This document shows positions 16,121 through 25,220 of a stretch of 64,000 nucleotides of DNA, piece by piece. The stretch is from the NCBI GenBank assembly GCA_963837395.1, contig CAWINI010000004.1, forward strand, positions 2,294,001 to 2,358,000, read 5' to 3'. Source of the DNA: CAVZQN01 sp963837395. Lineage in GTDB: Bacteria; Acidobacteriota; HRBIN11; JAKEFK01. The translations under genes and the position numbers were made by a program. The notes under the pieces are model-generated. The model was not told the origin of the DNA, made no database searches, and worked only from the letters and a program-made list of their open reading frames with translations. How positions within the stretch are numbered: the first letter of the stretch is position 1; each line of letters begins with the position of its first letter.

Positions 16121-17821
16121 CTAACGGTAATCCTCGTTGAGAGATCTTAAGAATGCGGCGAGGGGAGAGGCAGCACTTGCATCGATAAGAATTGAAGATA
16201 ATTCGGGAGAGGCGTTGCGGATTTTTCCCGCGCGCGCAAGTTGTGAGCTTTTGACATAAAAGTGCAACACGTCTTCGCTTGAATTCATTGCGCCAGAATG
16301 AAAATAAGGCTCGGAATGGCCTAGATCTCTAATCGAAGGAGTCTTGAAGTGCGCAATTGTCAAAGGCAACATTTTTTCTGGAGTACATGGTTCTGAAATA
16401 TGTCCAAACGGTTTGCACAGTATTTTGTTGAGCGAAGCTTGAGGTTCTGGCAAATCAGGATTCCCCAAAATATTCCACACACCGAGATCTGCGTAACCTG
16501 GTTTATTTTTCGATAGTGCAGAACGAAAACGATTCGAAGCGTTCGGATGCTTAGATGTGACTGGCAAGTAAGCATCATGGTGAGAATTTCGTAATGCCAG
16601 GTCAGGTATTTCCAACGCTGAGAATGACCCTTCGCCAAAGATCGAATCATATTCGAGCTGTGAAACTCCATTATTATGAAAACGATAATCCGTAAATTGC
16701 GGCGCTGGATGACAGGATATGCAATTTCCAACACTTGATCCAAATGAGTCATCAGCAGCAAAGAAAATTTTCATGCCTCGGAGTTCTTCAGGTCCAAATT
16801 GATAATCTTGTGAATGTAATTGAAATCTTTCATCCTTCGTTGTCACCCACTCAAACTGTGTCGTCTGACTTATGAGCGCTAGCAATCGATGCGAGTACGA
16901 AATGTCTGATTCTGATTTCTCTGGTGCCGTTGGTAGTTTGTTCTTTTCCAGAAACAAATCATAAGGGGATCCTGAATGCCTTCTTGTATTCCTGGTTCCG
17001 AAGCGCAACGAATTCATATAAGCATGAATGAGCTTTGAAACTGCTTGCAGTATCTCCTCATCACTGGCCTTATTAACATCGATACGGTATTGAGAATGTA
17101 TCCGTAAATATCCTGGAACTTCATTGCCACTTCCTAACATCGCGAATCGATAGGGAATTCCATTGCCCTGAGTATCAAGAACATGGCGCGGATTTATACC
17201 TGTGTCTTCCCGGATTACCTTTGCAATGTGAGAGATTGCAATATTGCTCTCCTGTGGCAGCCAGCCAAGATTTCGGCCGGTAAGTGTATCTAATATTAAA
17301 TCTTCAGCGTTTGAAAATTCGCCATCATAATGAAATAAAACTGGGACCTCGCGAGGCAGACCTAAATTAACCATGACTTGTGAATTGCGGACAGTTTTGG
17401 TTAAGCCATCATCGCGTGAAGGAATTGAGCTACGCTGACTGAAGTCGCAGTAAGTTCGACCAGCAAGTGGCACATTGCCAAGAAGGTCGTCCCCTAAATG
17501 GCATTGTCTGCAATTCATGGCTTTTCCCTGAAATGGGCCTGGCAATATTTTTCCGCCCTTTATGCGCATTGTGTTCATTAATGGATCCCCATTTTGTAGT
17601 TTTGAATTGACATCCCCTTTGAAATGCTCAAAAAAGAATTGAGAAAAACGGGTCTCGAAAAACAAACGATCGCCCAGAATTACTTCCGGAGATTCAGGAG
17701 GCAAACTCAGATTGTCATCGCGTACGTGATCTTGAATGGCTTGAGCGGAAATGCAGAAGATTGTTACGAGCAACACCACTGCTATGGATGCTTTTATGAT
17801 CGCTTTAAATCGTACAGCCAT
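16121..17821 (-). CDS. Di-haem cytochrome c peroxidase/MauG-family protein
   Basis: From ATG 17821 (a GTG three codons upstream is also possible) the 566-residue protein has a signal peptide (FKAIIKASIAVVLLVTIFCISAQA). Two CxxCH haem sites are visible, CRQCH (about 104-108) and CISCH (about 367-371). The C-terminal motif FKTPSIRDLGHSEPYFHSGAM is typical of CcpA/MauG enzymes and includes the conserved Arg and His. It is longer than classical peroxidases (~330 residues), with extra sequence between the haems. It acts in the periplasm, reducing peroxide or oxidising an unknown partner. No partner gene is adjacent. Confidence 0.85.
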   Translation of the reverse strand: MAVRFKAIIKASIAVVLLVTIFCISAQAIQDHVRDDNLSLPPESPEVILGDRLFFETRFSQFFFEHFKGDVNSKLQNGDPLMNTMRIKGGKILPGPFQGKAMNCRQCHLGDDLLGNVPLAGRTYCDFSQRSSIPSRDDGLTKTVRNSQVMVNLGLPREVPVLFHYDGEFSNAEDLILDTLTGRNLGWLPQESNIAISHIAKVIREDTGINPRHVLDTQGNGIPYRFAMLGSGNEVPGYLRIHSQYRIDVNKASDEEILQAVSKLIHAYMNSLRFGTRNTRRHSGSPYDLFLEKNKLPTAPEKSESDISYSHRLLALISQTTQFEWVTTKDERFQLHSQDYQFGPEELRGMKIFFAADDSFGSSVGNCISCHPAPQFTDYRFHNNGVSQLEYDSIFGEGSFSALEIPDLALRNSHHDAYLPVTSKHPNASNRFRSALSKNKPGYADLGVWNILGNPDLPEPQASLNKILCKPFGHISEPCTPEKMLPLTIAHFKTPSIRDLGHSEPYFHSGAMNSSEDVLHFYVKSSQLARAGKIRNASPELSSILIDASAASPLAAFLRSLNEDYR

Positions 17822-17948
17822 TGTTACCACAGAGTTTAGCTAATAAGGATCAGATTATCGCAGCCTCAACAGCGCTGCAACAGAGTTATCTTCTGAAAAC
17901 AGCTGACGGCGTCATTATTTCTGCCGACGTTCCGGTTTGTGGCCGCTG

Positions 17949-20021
17949 CTATTTAGAAACTTTTTTTAGGATTAGAAATTTTTCGCCGGAAACTGCATCG
18001 GTAATGGTTCGTTCAATCTTGGATTGCAGGAATTTATTAACCGCAACATTTTTGGAAAGGATCGCCCAATCAATGTTGTGCGATTCAATAAAGCGCACCT
18101 GTGCTTCTTCTATGCCGATTGAAGGATTTTGATTTTTGACCTGATTAAAATACCGGTAAAAAATGCTTGATTCTTTCATGATCCGGTTGCGGTGAGCATC
18201 AATAGCATCAAAATCCACAGATATGTTTAACAATGGAATTTTCTTGGGTCGAGGTCTGAATGGAGTTTCCGGAACGCTGAAAACCCCGATTTCTACAGGC
18301 TTTATATATTGAGGCATAAAAATTAAATAATCATCGCCCAATGAATGTGTGATCACATGCCTCTGAGCCCATTGTTTCGAAAAGTCCTCCTCTGCCTGAA
18401 TACTGATGCCTACTTTTGAGGCTGGTTTATGTTTAAGGACTTCATCTAAATAAATTTGCGAATATGGCAATTTTGCACCCAATGGAAAATAAGTCGCATA
18501 GATGTTGTAGCTTGTTGTGATCAACAGATAAGCCACAAACAGAAACTTGGCGAATGATTTTCCATTCATCCAAATTAGTGGGATGCACAGAATCAAGATA
18601 AATGTTTGTAGCGCCGTTAGAAATCCGGAAAAAAATTGGATTGCATCAATGTATGAAAAAAGCAGAGCCCAGCCGGCCAGGCCGGATAGGAACATGAAAA
18701 ATAGCAACATAAGGATTGAATTAAGATCTGAGGCCGGACTTCCGCTCCCCACCTCCGCAAAGCCCCGGCCTCGAACAGCAAGTAGAACCAAATGAAATGA
18801 GTACAGGGCCAGAGTTGCTATCAGTGCACGCACCGCAAAAAGAAATGGAATAACGATCTGACCGCTTGATAAGCCAAATGTCTGGTGGATTACATCGGAA
18901 GGGCTATACAAAGATATTGTGTGATTGCCAAACGCTTTGTAAATCAAAAAAAACAATGCGACAAAAATTCCATACGCAGCATAAATAAACATTCCGTCGC
19001 CCAAAGAAATACTTTTGCGTCGAAGCGCATACAACACGAACAAGAATGTGCCGCCAAACACAGCCGCTATCGAGTCCACGCTAAAAATAGGCAGCGCCAT
19101 CAGCAGAATAAATGCCGGCATGATTTTGGAATTTTTGATAAGAAGAATTACGCCAATAAGAAACGAAAAAACGACAGCACGTTTCGGAACATCCATCAGA
19201 AACGCATTCAAATCATCAAAGCTCAACACCAACAGTTTCAGAAATCCTGATCCGTTAATGAAACGAGAACTGAGAAGAAACCATCCTGCGGTGAAAAGAC
19301 ATAGAAAAACAAGGAACCTGCTTAGCAGGGTTGAGAATCTGAATTCATCCAACCACATCCATCCAGCAATCAACGCAAGCAGACACAGAATTGGATAAAC
19401 AATCAGCGAAAATGCGTACATTGACAAAACATGCGAACATAGTTTGGGCCAGATTGCTCCAATCCATAACTCAAAATAGTGATAAGGAGTTATGCCACGA
19501 TAGGCGGTATCCAGAAAACTATGAACGTTGTACGTGTTCTCTTGTCCTGTTTGCAGCATGGTTTGAACATCGACACTGTACAAACCCCAATCAATTAGAT
19601 GAGACGCTTGCAAAATACTGGACCAATCGCTTTTGCGGATAATCTCCAAAGCGAATAGCGAATAAATTGCAGTTCCATAAATCAGAAGTTCAACAATCAG
19701 AGCTTTCGTTAAATGGAGAGGTATGTTTTTTTCAACTCCAAATGGACTTTTCTTCAAAGTCCATAGAAAAACAATTGCAACATACAGAACTAATAAATTG
19801 ACAGTCCTTGCTGATGTTACGAACAGAGAAAACAAAGTTATAGAAACTGTGATGCCGGCGGCGATATTGATGAAGAGATGAATCGATGGTGATTCTACTT
19901 CAAGGTTTTTTCCAATTATCTTGGAAGTAAAACCAACAACAACTCTGCCGATCAAATAAAACGAGACGAGACTAAGCCAAAATAGACCGAAGTATTGAAG
20001 GTAGGTGATCGACCAGGTCAA
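17949..20021 (-). CDS. Large polytopic membrane protein of the polysaccharide cluster
   Basis: 690 residues with about 14 hydrophobic segments and a soluble C-terminal part of about 150 residues ending GEKFLILKK. I do not recognise a named family. The arrangement (Asp-rich periplasmic loop near DWGLYSVDVQTML, membrane core, soluble tail with SHNIDWAILSKN) resembles GT-C-like proteins such as the first gene of the window. It starts 1 nt after the stop of the family 2 glycosyltransferase, so the two are coupled. The 3' end carries the 33-bp sequence duplicated at 8649-8681. Confidence 0.7.
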   Translation of the reverse strand: MTWSITYLQYFGLFWLSLVSFYLIGRVVVGFTSKIIGKNLEVESPSIHLFINIAAGITVSITLFSLFVTSARTVNLLVLYVAIVFLWTLKKSPFGVEKNIPLHLTKALIVELLIYGTAIYSLFALEIIRKSDWSSILQASHLIDWGLYSVDVQTMLQTGQENTYNVHSFLDTAYRGITPYHYFELWIGAIWPKLCSHVLSMYAFSLIVYPILCLLALIAGWMWLDEFRFSTLLSRFLVFLCLFTAGWFLLSSRFINGSGFLKLLVLSFDDLNAFLMDVPKRAVVFSFLIGVILLIKNSKIMPAFILLMALPIFSVDSIAAVFGGTFLFVLYALRRKSISLGDGMFIYAAYGIFVALFFLIYKAFGNHTISLYSPSDVIHQTFGLSSGQIVIPFLFAVRALIATLALYSFHLVLLAVRGRGFAEVGSGSPASDLNSILMLLFFMFLSGLAGWALLFSYIDAIQFFSGFLTALQTFILILCIPLIWMNGKSFAKFLFVAYLLITTSYNIYATYFPLGAKLPYSQIYLDEVLKHKPASKVGISIQAEEDFSKQWAQRHVITHSLGDDYLIFMPQYIKPVEIGVFSVPETPFRPRPKKIPLLNISVDFDAIDAHRNRIMKESSIFYRYFNQVKNQNPSIGIEEAQVRFIESHNIDWAILSKNVAVNKFLQSKIERTITDAVSGEKFLILKKVSK
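17961..17993 (-). repeat. 33-bp duplicate shared with 8649-8681
   Basis: Lies within the last codons of the 690-residue membrane protein and encodes VSGEKFLILKK. Two mismatches to the other copy by eye. Confidence 0.6.
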
Positions 20022-20022
20022 T

Positions 20023-20799
20023 TTACCCCTTCTGCATTCCCTGTTCAGTCGTCGTAGCAGTAACCTTCTTCTTTCTCATTCCAGGAAGAAGTGACTCCAG
20101 ATTTAGCCTCATTGAAATGATCAGCAGGATCATCTGACAACCAAGAACAAATGCCTTGCGCAAATCACCTGTAACCGAGCTGGTGCCAATGCGTTCTTTG
20201 TAATTTACAGGTATTTGAACGCATCGAAGTTTTTGGCGATAACCAAGAACCATCATCTCAGGACCAAAGAAGTTGGAAATCACTTTAAAGTGGGGTTGCA
20301 ACTTCCGAAGTGCATCTGCGTGAATTAGCCGGAAGGTGCATCCAACATCTGTCAAACAATTTGTATTGAACAAAAATTCAATTAGTTTTGCAGTAAACCA
20401 ATTTCCCCATTTCAAAAACGAACCCATATTCGCGCCATGCCAGATGAAGTTCCCTTCCGTTCTTGAACCATACACCACAGATACATCGTTGGAATAGGCA
20501 AGGAATTTGTAAAGATCTGATGCCACAAAAGTATCGTCCGGTTCACAAACTGCAATGAGATCACCTGTGGCTTCCACAAAGCCTCTCTGAATCGCGGATC
20601 CATAACCCTGAACTTCTTCAATCACCTCACGCGCAGAAGTTTTTGCTACTTCCTCCGATGTTCCTGCGGCAGCATTATTGTTGATCACAATAATTTCATC
20701 CACCACTTCAAGATTCGAAAAATCCTGAATGACTTTTCGAATGGAATCCTTTTCATTGTAGGTTGGAAGGATCAAACTCACCTTCTTGCCGTTGTACAT
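20023..20799 (-). CDS. Family 2 glycosyltransferase, DPM-synthase-like
   Basis: The ATG at 20799 is preferred over GTG 20805 because GGAG sits five bases before it. The protein (258 residues) begins KVSLILPTYNEKDSI, has EIIVINNNAAAGT and AVCEPDDTF as donor/metal motifs, and DVGCTFRLI and ISNFFGPEMM in the acceptor half, matching polyprenyl-phosphate sugar transferases. The C-terminus has one amphipathic hydrophobic stretch (MILLIISMRL). It is coupled to the membrane protein downstream, suggesting that it makes the lipid-linked sugar used there. Confidence 0.83.
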   Translation of the reverse strand: MYNGKKVSLILPTYNEKDSIRKVIQDFSNLEVVDEIIVINNNAAAGTSEEVAKTSAREVIEEVQGYGSAIQRGFVEATGDLIAVCEPDDTFVASDLYKFLAYSNDVSVVYGSRTEGNFIWHGANMGSFLKWGNWFTAKLIEFLFNTNCLTDVGCTFRLIHADALRKLQPHFKVISNFFGPEMMVLGYRQKLRCVQIPVNYKERIGTSSVTGDLRKAFVLGCQMILLIISMRLNLESLLPGMRKKKVTATTTEQGMQKG

Positions 20800-20801
20800 A
20801 A

Positions 20802-21446
20802 TCACTCCGCCTTGCTGGCAATTACCAGCATCTGTTTGGCGCCGAAATGAAACGGCAACGCAAGATAAATTTTCGTGAGCAGATAAGTTTTTGGCAGAAT
20901 TGAATGGAAAGAGAATGGCAAGAACCGTTTCACAACTTTTTTTACTGTGTAATTCTTTGATGTAAGGAAATCTACCAAACTGGTGTGCGTGAATGCTTTC
21001 ACATGCGTATAGTCATCCCAGTATTCCCGATACGCGTAGTAATAATTCGGCTGAATTAGAATGAGCTTCCCATGATTTTTCAGAACCCTGTTGATTTCGG
21101 AAAAAACTTGCTGGAGCTCATCATCATAGAAATGCTCAAGTAAATTGCTTGCGAAGACTACATCAATTGAATTTGATTCCAGACTCACGGACGTAACGCT
21201 GGAGTGCAAAAATTCAACATCTTTGGAACAATATTGTCTTGATTCAGGATTAGAATCTACCGCATATTTTTTGGATGCCGAAATCTGATTAATGAAATCG
21301 CAATAACCACACCCGAGATCAAGCACTGCTGAATTTTCATTGATTTCGCTCTGCAAATATTCGCAAATTGCTTTCCAAACTTTTGTCCGTCCTTTATCAA
21401 AAGTTAATCTGGTTTGGAAGTATCGATCCATTGTTTCGGCCGTCAT
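20802..21446 (-). CDS. Class I SAM-dependent methyltransferase
   Basis: 214 residues. Motif I is AVLDLGCGYCDFI (about 40-52), followed by AVDSNPES and the post-I region SIDVVFASNLLEHF (about 97-110), with RVLKNHGKLILIQPNY as motif III. The stop of the larger methyltransferase upstream overlaps its start by ATGA. It probably modifies a sugar or lipid intermediate; no specific substrate can be read from the sequence. Confidence 0.82.
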   Translation of the reverse strand: MTAETMDRYFQTRLTFDKGRTKVWKAICEYLQSEINENSAVLDLGCGYCDFINQISASKKYAVDSNPESRQYCSKDVEFLHSSVTSVSLESNSIDVVFASNLLEHFYDDELQQVFSEINRVLKNHGKLILIQPNYYYAYREYWDDYTHVKAFTHTSLVDFLTSKNYTVKKVVKRFLPFSFHSILPKTYLLTKIYLALPFHFGAKQMLVIASKAE

Positions 21447-22861
21447 TGAATTTCACGCCTGAGAAAATAAATCACACGTGTTCCCGATGAGAACTCTTCT
21501 CGCTTCACAATTTTAAATGCGCGAGAAATGTTTTGTTCAAATGAATCAACTGAGTATTCGGAGTACTGGTCGTCCTTGTTACGCAAAAGACGTTTTACCA
21601 TGGGATCTTCTTTGGTGGGAAATTCAATCACAACAGAACATCCCAATTCAGCCAACCAGTTTATGAATTCATGCAAAGGAATATTTGCGCTGATTACCAT
21701 GTGATGAACCAATGCCAGACACAGGATCAGGTCCGGTTTGCCGCGCTCAATCAGTGATTTTCGTTCAAGCCCGCGCCATCCAAGACCGGGTGACGAATCG
21801 GCCAGATTCATCACCAATGGAAGAACATTGGTTACGTTTTCTTTCTTCAATGCATGATACAGCCGCTCAATGGAAAGATGATCACCATCCATCGCGATCA
21901 CGTAACTGGAATTCTGGGCAGCAATCCGTGAGAAAACTCCAGTGTTGCATCCAAGATCCCAAACCAGATTCCAGGGTTGCGATTTAACAGCTGTTTGCAC
22001 AAAATCCACTTTCGATTTTTGATCTTCGGCAGAATAAGAATTATCTGAAGCATATTCAGACCACTCCGACTGATTTCGCTTCCACTTCAATCCTTCAACA
22101 ATCTTATGCAGCCCTAAAACATTCCGGCGGATTAATTCATCGCTAAAGCCAACCGATTTCAACTCAGATCTGACGTTGGATTGAGTATTCGCATATTTGT
22201 TTTGAAGCTTGCTCTGAAGATATGCATGCATGAATACACCGCTTCTAAATAAATCACGAAAACTCATGAGTCGCGCGAAATGTTCTACCGGTATTCCATC
22301 AACAGATCCACGCATCCATTGATGAAATGGAATTTCCTTGTAAGCAGTGAGAAACAGCGGATACAAATGCATTTCGCAAAATTGCCGGTAACCGGTCCAT
22401 GGCTCTCCTTGATCGAGCTGCTTGAACGACAACACATCAATAAAAACAGGACGTGTGCCTTTCCATTGAACATTGTATGGAGTTGCATCTTTCAATGTGA
22501 AGCGCTCTTTCAGTGATGAAAGCAAAAGATTTAGTTGCAATAGCGCTGCATCTTTCAGCATGCTAAACGGCCATTCATAAGGATACGAAATGAACGGAAT
22601 CCGTTCATGCTTCAAAACTGCCGGCCATTCATCTTGAGTCAGCACTTTTTTGCGGGCATCATCATCCAAAAGTTCGGTTTGGACGATTGAGCCGTTATTG
22701 GATTGCTGCAGAAAGAAATTTGTTTTGGAAAGTGTTTCCCAGATTGAAAGAGCTTCGGCAGAAAGAACTCGGAAAACAGAATCTGAAGAATATAAGATAC
22801 GGCCGCTGCGATCCCGAAATGATCCTTGTTCAAATCCCAGGGATCGATCAATGCCGGTCAT
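21443..22861 (-). CDS. NoeA-like protein with C-terminal methyltransferase domain
   Basis: 472 residues. The N-terminal half has the motif LKDATPYNVQWKGTRPVFID (about 122-141), then WTGYRQFCEMHLYPLFL, as in nodulation-protein NoeA relatives whose first domain looks like a degenerate kinase-like fold. The C-terminal half has a Rossmann SAM site WDLGCNTGVFSR (about 307-318) and AMDGDH. NoeA-type proteins methylate a saccharide in Rhizobium; the family is common in polysaccharide clusters. It begins a chain of overlapping genes running to 17949. Confidence 0.72.
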   Translation of the reverse strand: MTGIDRSLGFEQGSFRDRSGRILYSSDSVFRVLSAEALSIWETLSKTNFFLQQSNNGSIVQTELLDDDARKKVLTQDEWPAVLKHERIPFISYPYEWPFSMLKDAALLQLNLLLSSLKERFTLKDATPYNVQWKGTRPVFIDVLSFKQLDQGEPWTGYRQFCEMHLYPLFLTAYKEIPFHQWMRGSVDGIPVEHFARLMSFRDLFRSGVFMHAYLQSKLQNKYANTQSNVRSELKSVGFSDELIRRNVLGLHKIVEGLKWKRNQSEWSEYASDNSYSAEDQKSKVDFVQTAVKSQPWNLVWDLGCNTGVFSRIAAQNSSYVIAMDGDHLSIERLYHALKKENVTNVLPLVMNLADSSPGLGWRGLERKSLIERGKPDLILCLALVHHMVISANIPLHEFINWLAELGCSVVIEFPTKEDPMVKRLLRNKDDQYSEYSVDSFEQNISRAFKIVKREEFSSGTRVIYFLRREIQ

Positions 22862-22873
22862 GAAAGAAAAGCA

Positions 22874-23119
22874 TTATCCTTCCGGGCCAGTGGATGATTT
22901 CGAGTTGCTATCTTCGTCCTTGCGGATGCCGAAAATATTCAAAATGCGATGCCAAAATAATTTGATCACCACACCAAGGGCCGCAACGCCACCAAGTAGA
23001 AGTTGCAACACCATGCTTCCTGAACCAGGATCCAAATAAGCATGGGCTGGTCGGGTTAGAAATAGCAAAATCCCCAAAGATAAAACGGCCAACTTGAGTC
23101 CCTTCATAAACTTCATCAT
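22874..23119 (-). CDS. Small membrane protein with the AYLDPGSGS signature
   Basis: The most likely start is one of the ATGs at 23119 or 23107. A signal-like helix (LKLAVLSLGILLFLTRPAHA) is followed immediately by YLDPGSGSMVLQLLLGGVAALGVVIKLFW, a highly conserved pattern in a small uncharacterised family found next to exopolysaccharide and sulfatase/alkaline-phosphatase-like genes. The tail is charged (RKDEDSNSKSS). It sits between the NoeA-like gene and the sulfatase-like gene, as is usual for the family. Function unknown. Confidence 0.72.
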   Translation of the reverse strand: MMKFMKGLKLAVLSLGILLFLTRPAHAYLDPGSGSMVLQLLLGGVAALGVVIKLFWHRILNIFGIRKDEDSNSKSSTGPEG

Positions 23120-23147
23120 AGCTCGTAACTCATTTAAAATCAATCTT

Positions 23148-25220
23148 TTATTGCACTTGTGGCATTAATAAGAGAGGACCGGAGCATGACGGAATCTCGT
23201 AAATTTGAAGGTGATTATTTCCGGCCCGAAGTGAGGATTCAGGAATTAGTGCATCAAAAGTGTGACTATTCGGATTTAGCGCAATAGAGGAAGTGGTGGC
23301 AACAATAACCCCATTCATTGAAACGCCCATTGCGATCCTGGCCGGTAATTTGGAACTGGAGTTTATAACGCCCGCCACAAAGCTAGGAATTGCCTCTAAA
23401 TCGGGATTAATGCTGGTGAACAAATCTTTGTTTCGGAGCTTTATCGTTATGTTTTCGGCCGTTTTCGTTGTTGTTGGAACTGTTTTACCAATCAGTTCGC
23501 TGCATGGACCAAACTGAAACATCCGATCTTCAGCCACAGTCCCGAACCAGTTGATTTTTCTTTTTAAAGGCGATCCATCTGCAAATAGCTTGGAATCAAA
23601 TGTAAACCGCGTCTGACAAAATGGCCCGCAAATCATACGCGGACGATCTGCAGGCGGACTTTGAGTTGCCACGCTTACACCATCTACTTTCCATGGAATC
23701 TTAAAGTTCATTAAATCTGCAACCGTTGGAAGAATATCGATCGTCTCTACATTCCAATCCAACGTTTTCCCAATTCTTTGATACGGAGCTTTTATGAATA
23801 ACGGAACAAATATGATTTCTTCGGCATTTTCTTTGAGTAGCATTCGTGGAGGTTCACCGGTTGTAAAACTTATTCCATGATCTGCAACAATAACAATCAC
23901 AGACTTGTCATATAAACCGATCTGTTTTAATTGTTGAAACAGTTTTCCAAGCCAGTGATCTACGTATCCAACCTGCAGAAGATGTCGTTGATAAGCCCGT
24001 TGAACTGCAGGTTCATCATTTTTCCACTTTTCGCCTCGCACGATCAAACCCTCAAACGTCTTTGATTCATAATCCTTACCTGATGGCAAGAGATGCCAGG
24101 GAGTATGCGGCAGCATCACATGAAGAAAATAAACGACAGGTGTATTTGCGGGCCTTACAACATCCATAAAATTTTTGAGCAACATCACACGATCACCGGC
24201 ATAAGATGCGCGATTTGCCCTTCCTTTTTCCGCATTTGCTGCGAAATCTCCCCATGAATGTCCTACCGGTGGCAACTTAGAAAGATATCTTTCTGGAACA
24301 ACAATGTTCAAAAACACAATCCATAAATCAGAAACTAATGAACTCCACCGGGTACGATATCCTTCGTCCTGGTTTGCGAGAACGTGTCCAGGGTTCATCC
24401 AGCTGATAGATTCAAATGCTTCAACATGATGAGAGCTTCTGAGCAACGTAAATAAATTTTTTGGATAATCCATTATTACTGGAAGACGTCCTTTTTCGGG
24501 ATAACGTCCGGTTAATATTCCAGGCACAGCACTTTCGGTTAATTCCGCCACGGTACTGGTACCTCGGTACCAATTCCATTCTTTTGACATTCTTAAGAAG
24601 TTCGGATATCTCGGGTCAATTTCTCGATTCTCATCAAGCAACGAAATCAACGGAAACTCATCAAAAATTACAAAGACCAAAGATGTGTCGGATTGAATTT
24701 TGACGGCCGGAATTTCCGGCATTGATGAAAAAAGAATGCGATGAAGTCGTGGACTGAAAAGAAAAAGCACTGGAACAAGGAGGATCGCCGGAGCAAGATA
24801 AACATAAAACAATCGAAGCCAGTTGATCAGGAAGTAACCGAGACCAAGCAGGCCACAACAAAGAATGAGCATAATCAAAATTCCGTTGTTTGTTATGAAA
24901 TGATGCCTGTTTAAACCTGGAAGTATGAACGCCAGGGTTAAGACTGCAATCATCATTCCCTGAAAGAAATTTCCCGCTTTTTCGGAAATTTTCGAAAGCA
25001 AAAACCGGATAAGCACCAACAATGCCGGGATGATAAAGCTTAAGGCAAAAATAAAAATGAAAATTTCTAATCGGCTGGCACGTTTAAAAACAAAATACTG
25101 GGCACCAGTTCCAAGCACTTCAAAGAGTGGCCGTGCAACACTGAGACTGTATAAGCTGAATATTGCGACAGAGTCCCCAGGCAGCTTTTTTTTGTGATCT
25201 ACATTGTCGCGGTCTGTCAT
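23148..25220 (-). CDS. Membrane-anchored sulfatase/alkaline-phosphatase-superfamily protein
   Basis: 690 residues: five N-terminal membrane helices (to about residue 165), then a large periplasmic domain. It starts VFVIFDEFPLISLL (Asp metal ligand), has a Thr in the STVAELTESAVPGILTGRYP region that could be the nucleophile, then HVMLPHTPWH and VIVIVADHGISF (Asp-His metal ligands) and IDILPTVADLM. This is the arrangement of LTA-synthase and phosphoethanolamine-transferase relatives. A transferase of a phospho-group to surface glycan is as likely as a sulfatase. Coupled by ATGA to the next gene upstream. Confidence 0.82.
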   Translation of the reverse strand: MTDRDNVDHKKKLPGDSVAIFSLYSLSVARPLFEVLGTGAQYFVFKRASRLEIFIFIFALSFIIPALLVLIRFLLSKISEKAGNFFQGMMIAVLTLAFILPGLNRHHFITNNGILIMLILCCGLLGLGYFLINWLRLFYVYLAPAILLVPVLFLFSPRLHRILFSSMPEIPAVKIQSDTSLVFVIFDEFPLISLLDENREIDPRYPNFLRMSKEWNWYRGTSTVAELTESAVPGILTGRYPEKGRLPVIMDYPKNLFTLLRSSHHVEAFESISWMNPGHVLANQDEGYRTRWSSLVSDLWIVFLNIVVPERYLSKLPPVGHSWGDFAANAEKGRANRASYAGDRVMLLKNFMDVVRPANTPVVYFLHVMLPHTPWHLLPSGKDYESKTFEGLIVRGEKWKNDEPAVQRAYQRHLLQVGYVDHWLGKLFQQLKQIGLYDKSVIVIVADHGISFTTGEPPRMLLKENAEEIIFVPLFIKAPYQRIGKTLDWNVETIDILPTVADLMNFKIPWKVDGVSVATQSPPADRPRMICGPFCQTRFTFDSKLFADGSPLKRKINWFGTVAEDRMFQFGPCSELIGKTVPTTTKTAENITIKLRNKDLFTSINPDLEAIPSFVAGVINSSSKLPARIAMGVSMNGVIVATTSSIALNPNSHTFDALIPESSLRAGNNHLQIYEIPSCSGPLLLMPQVQ

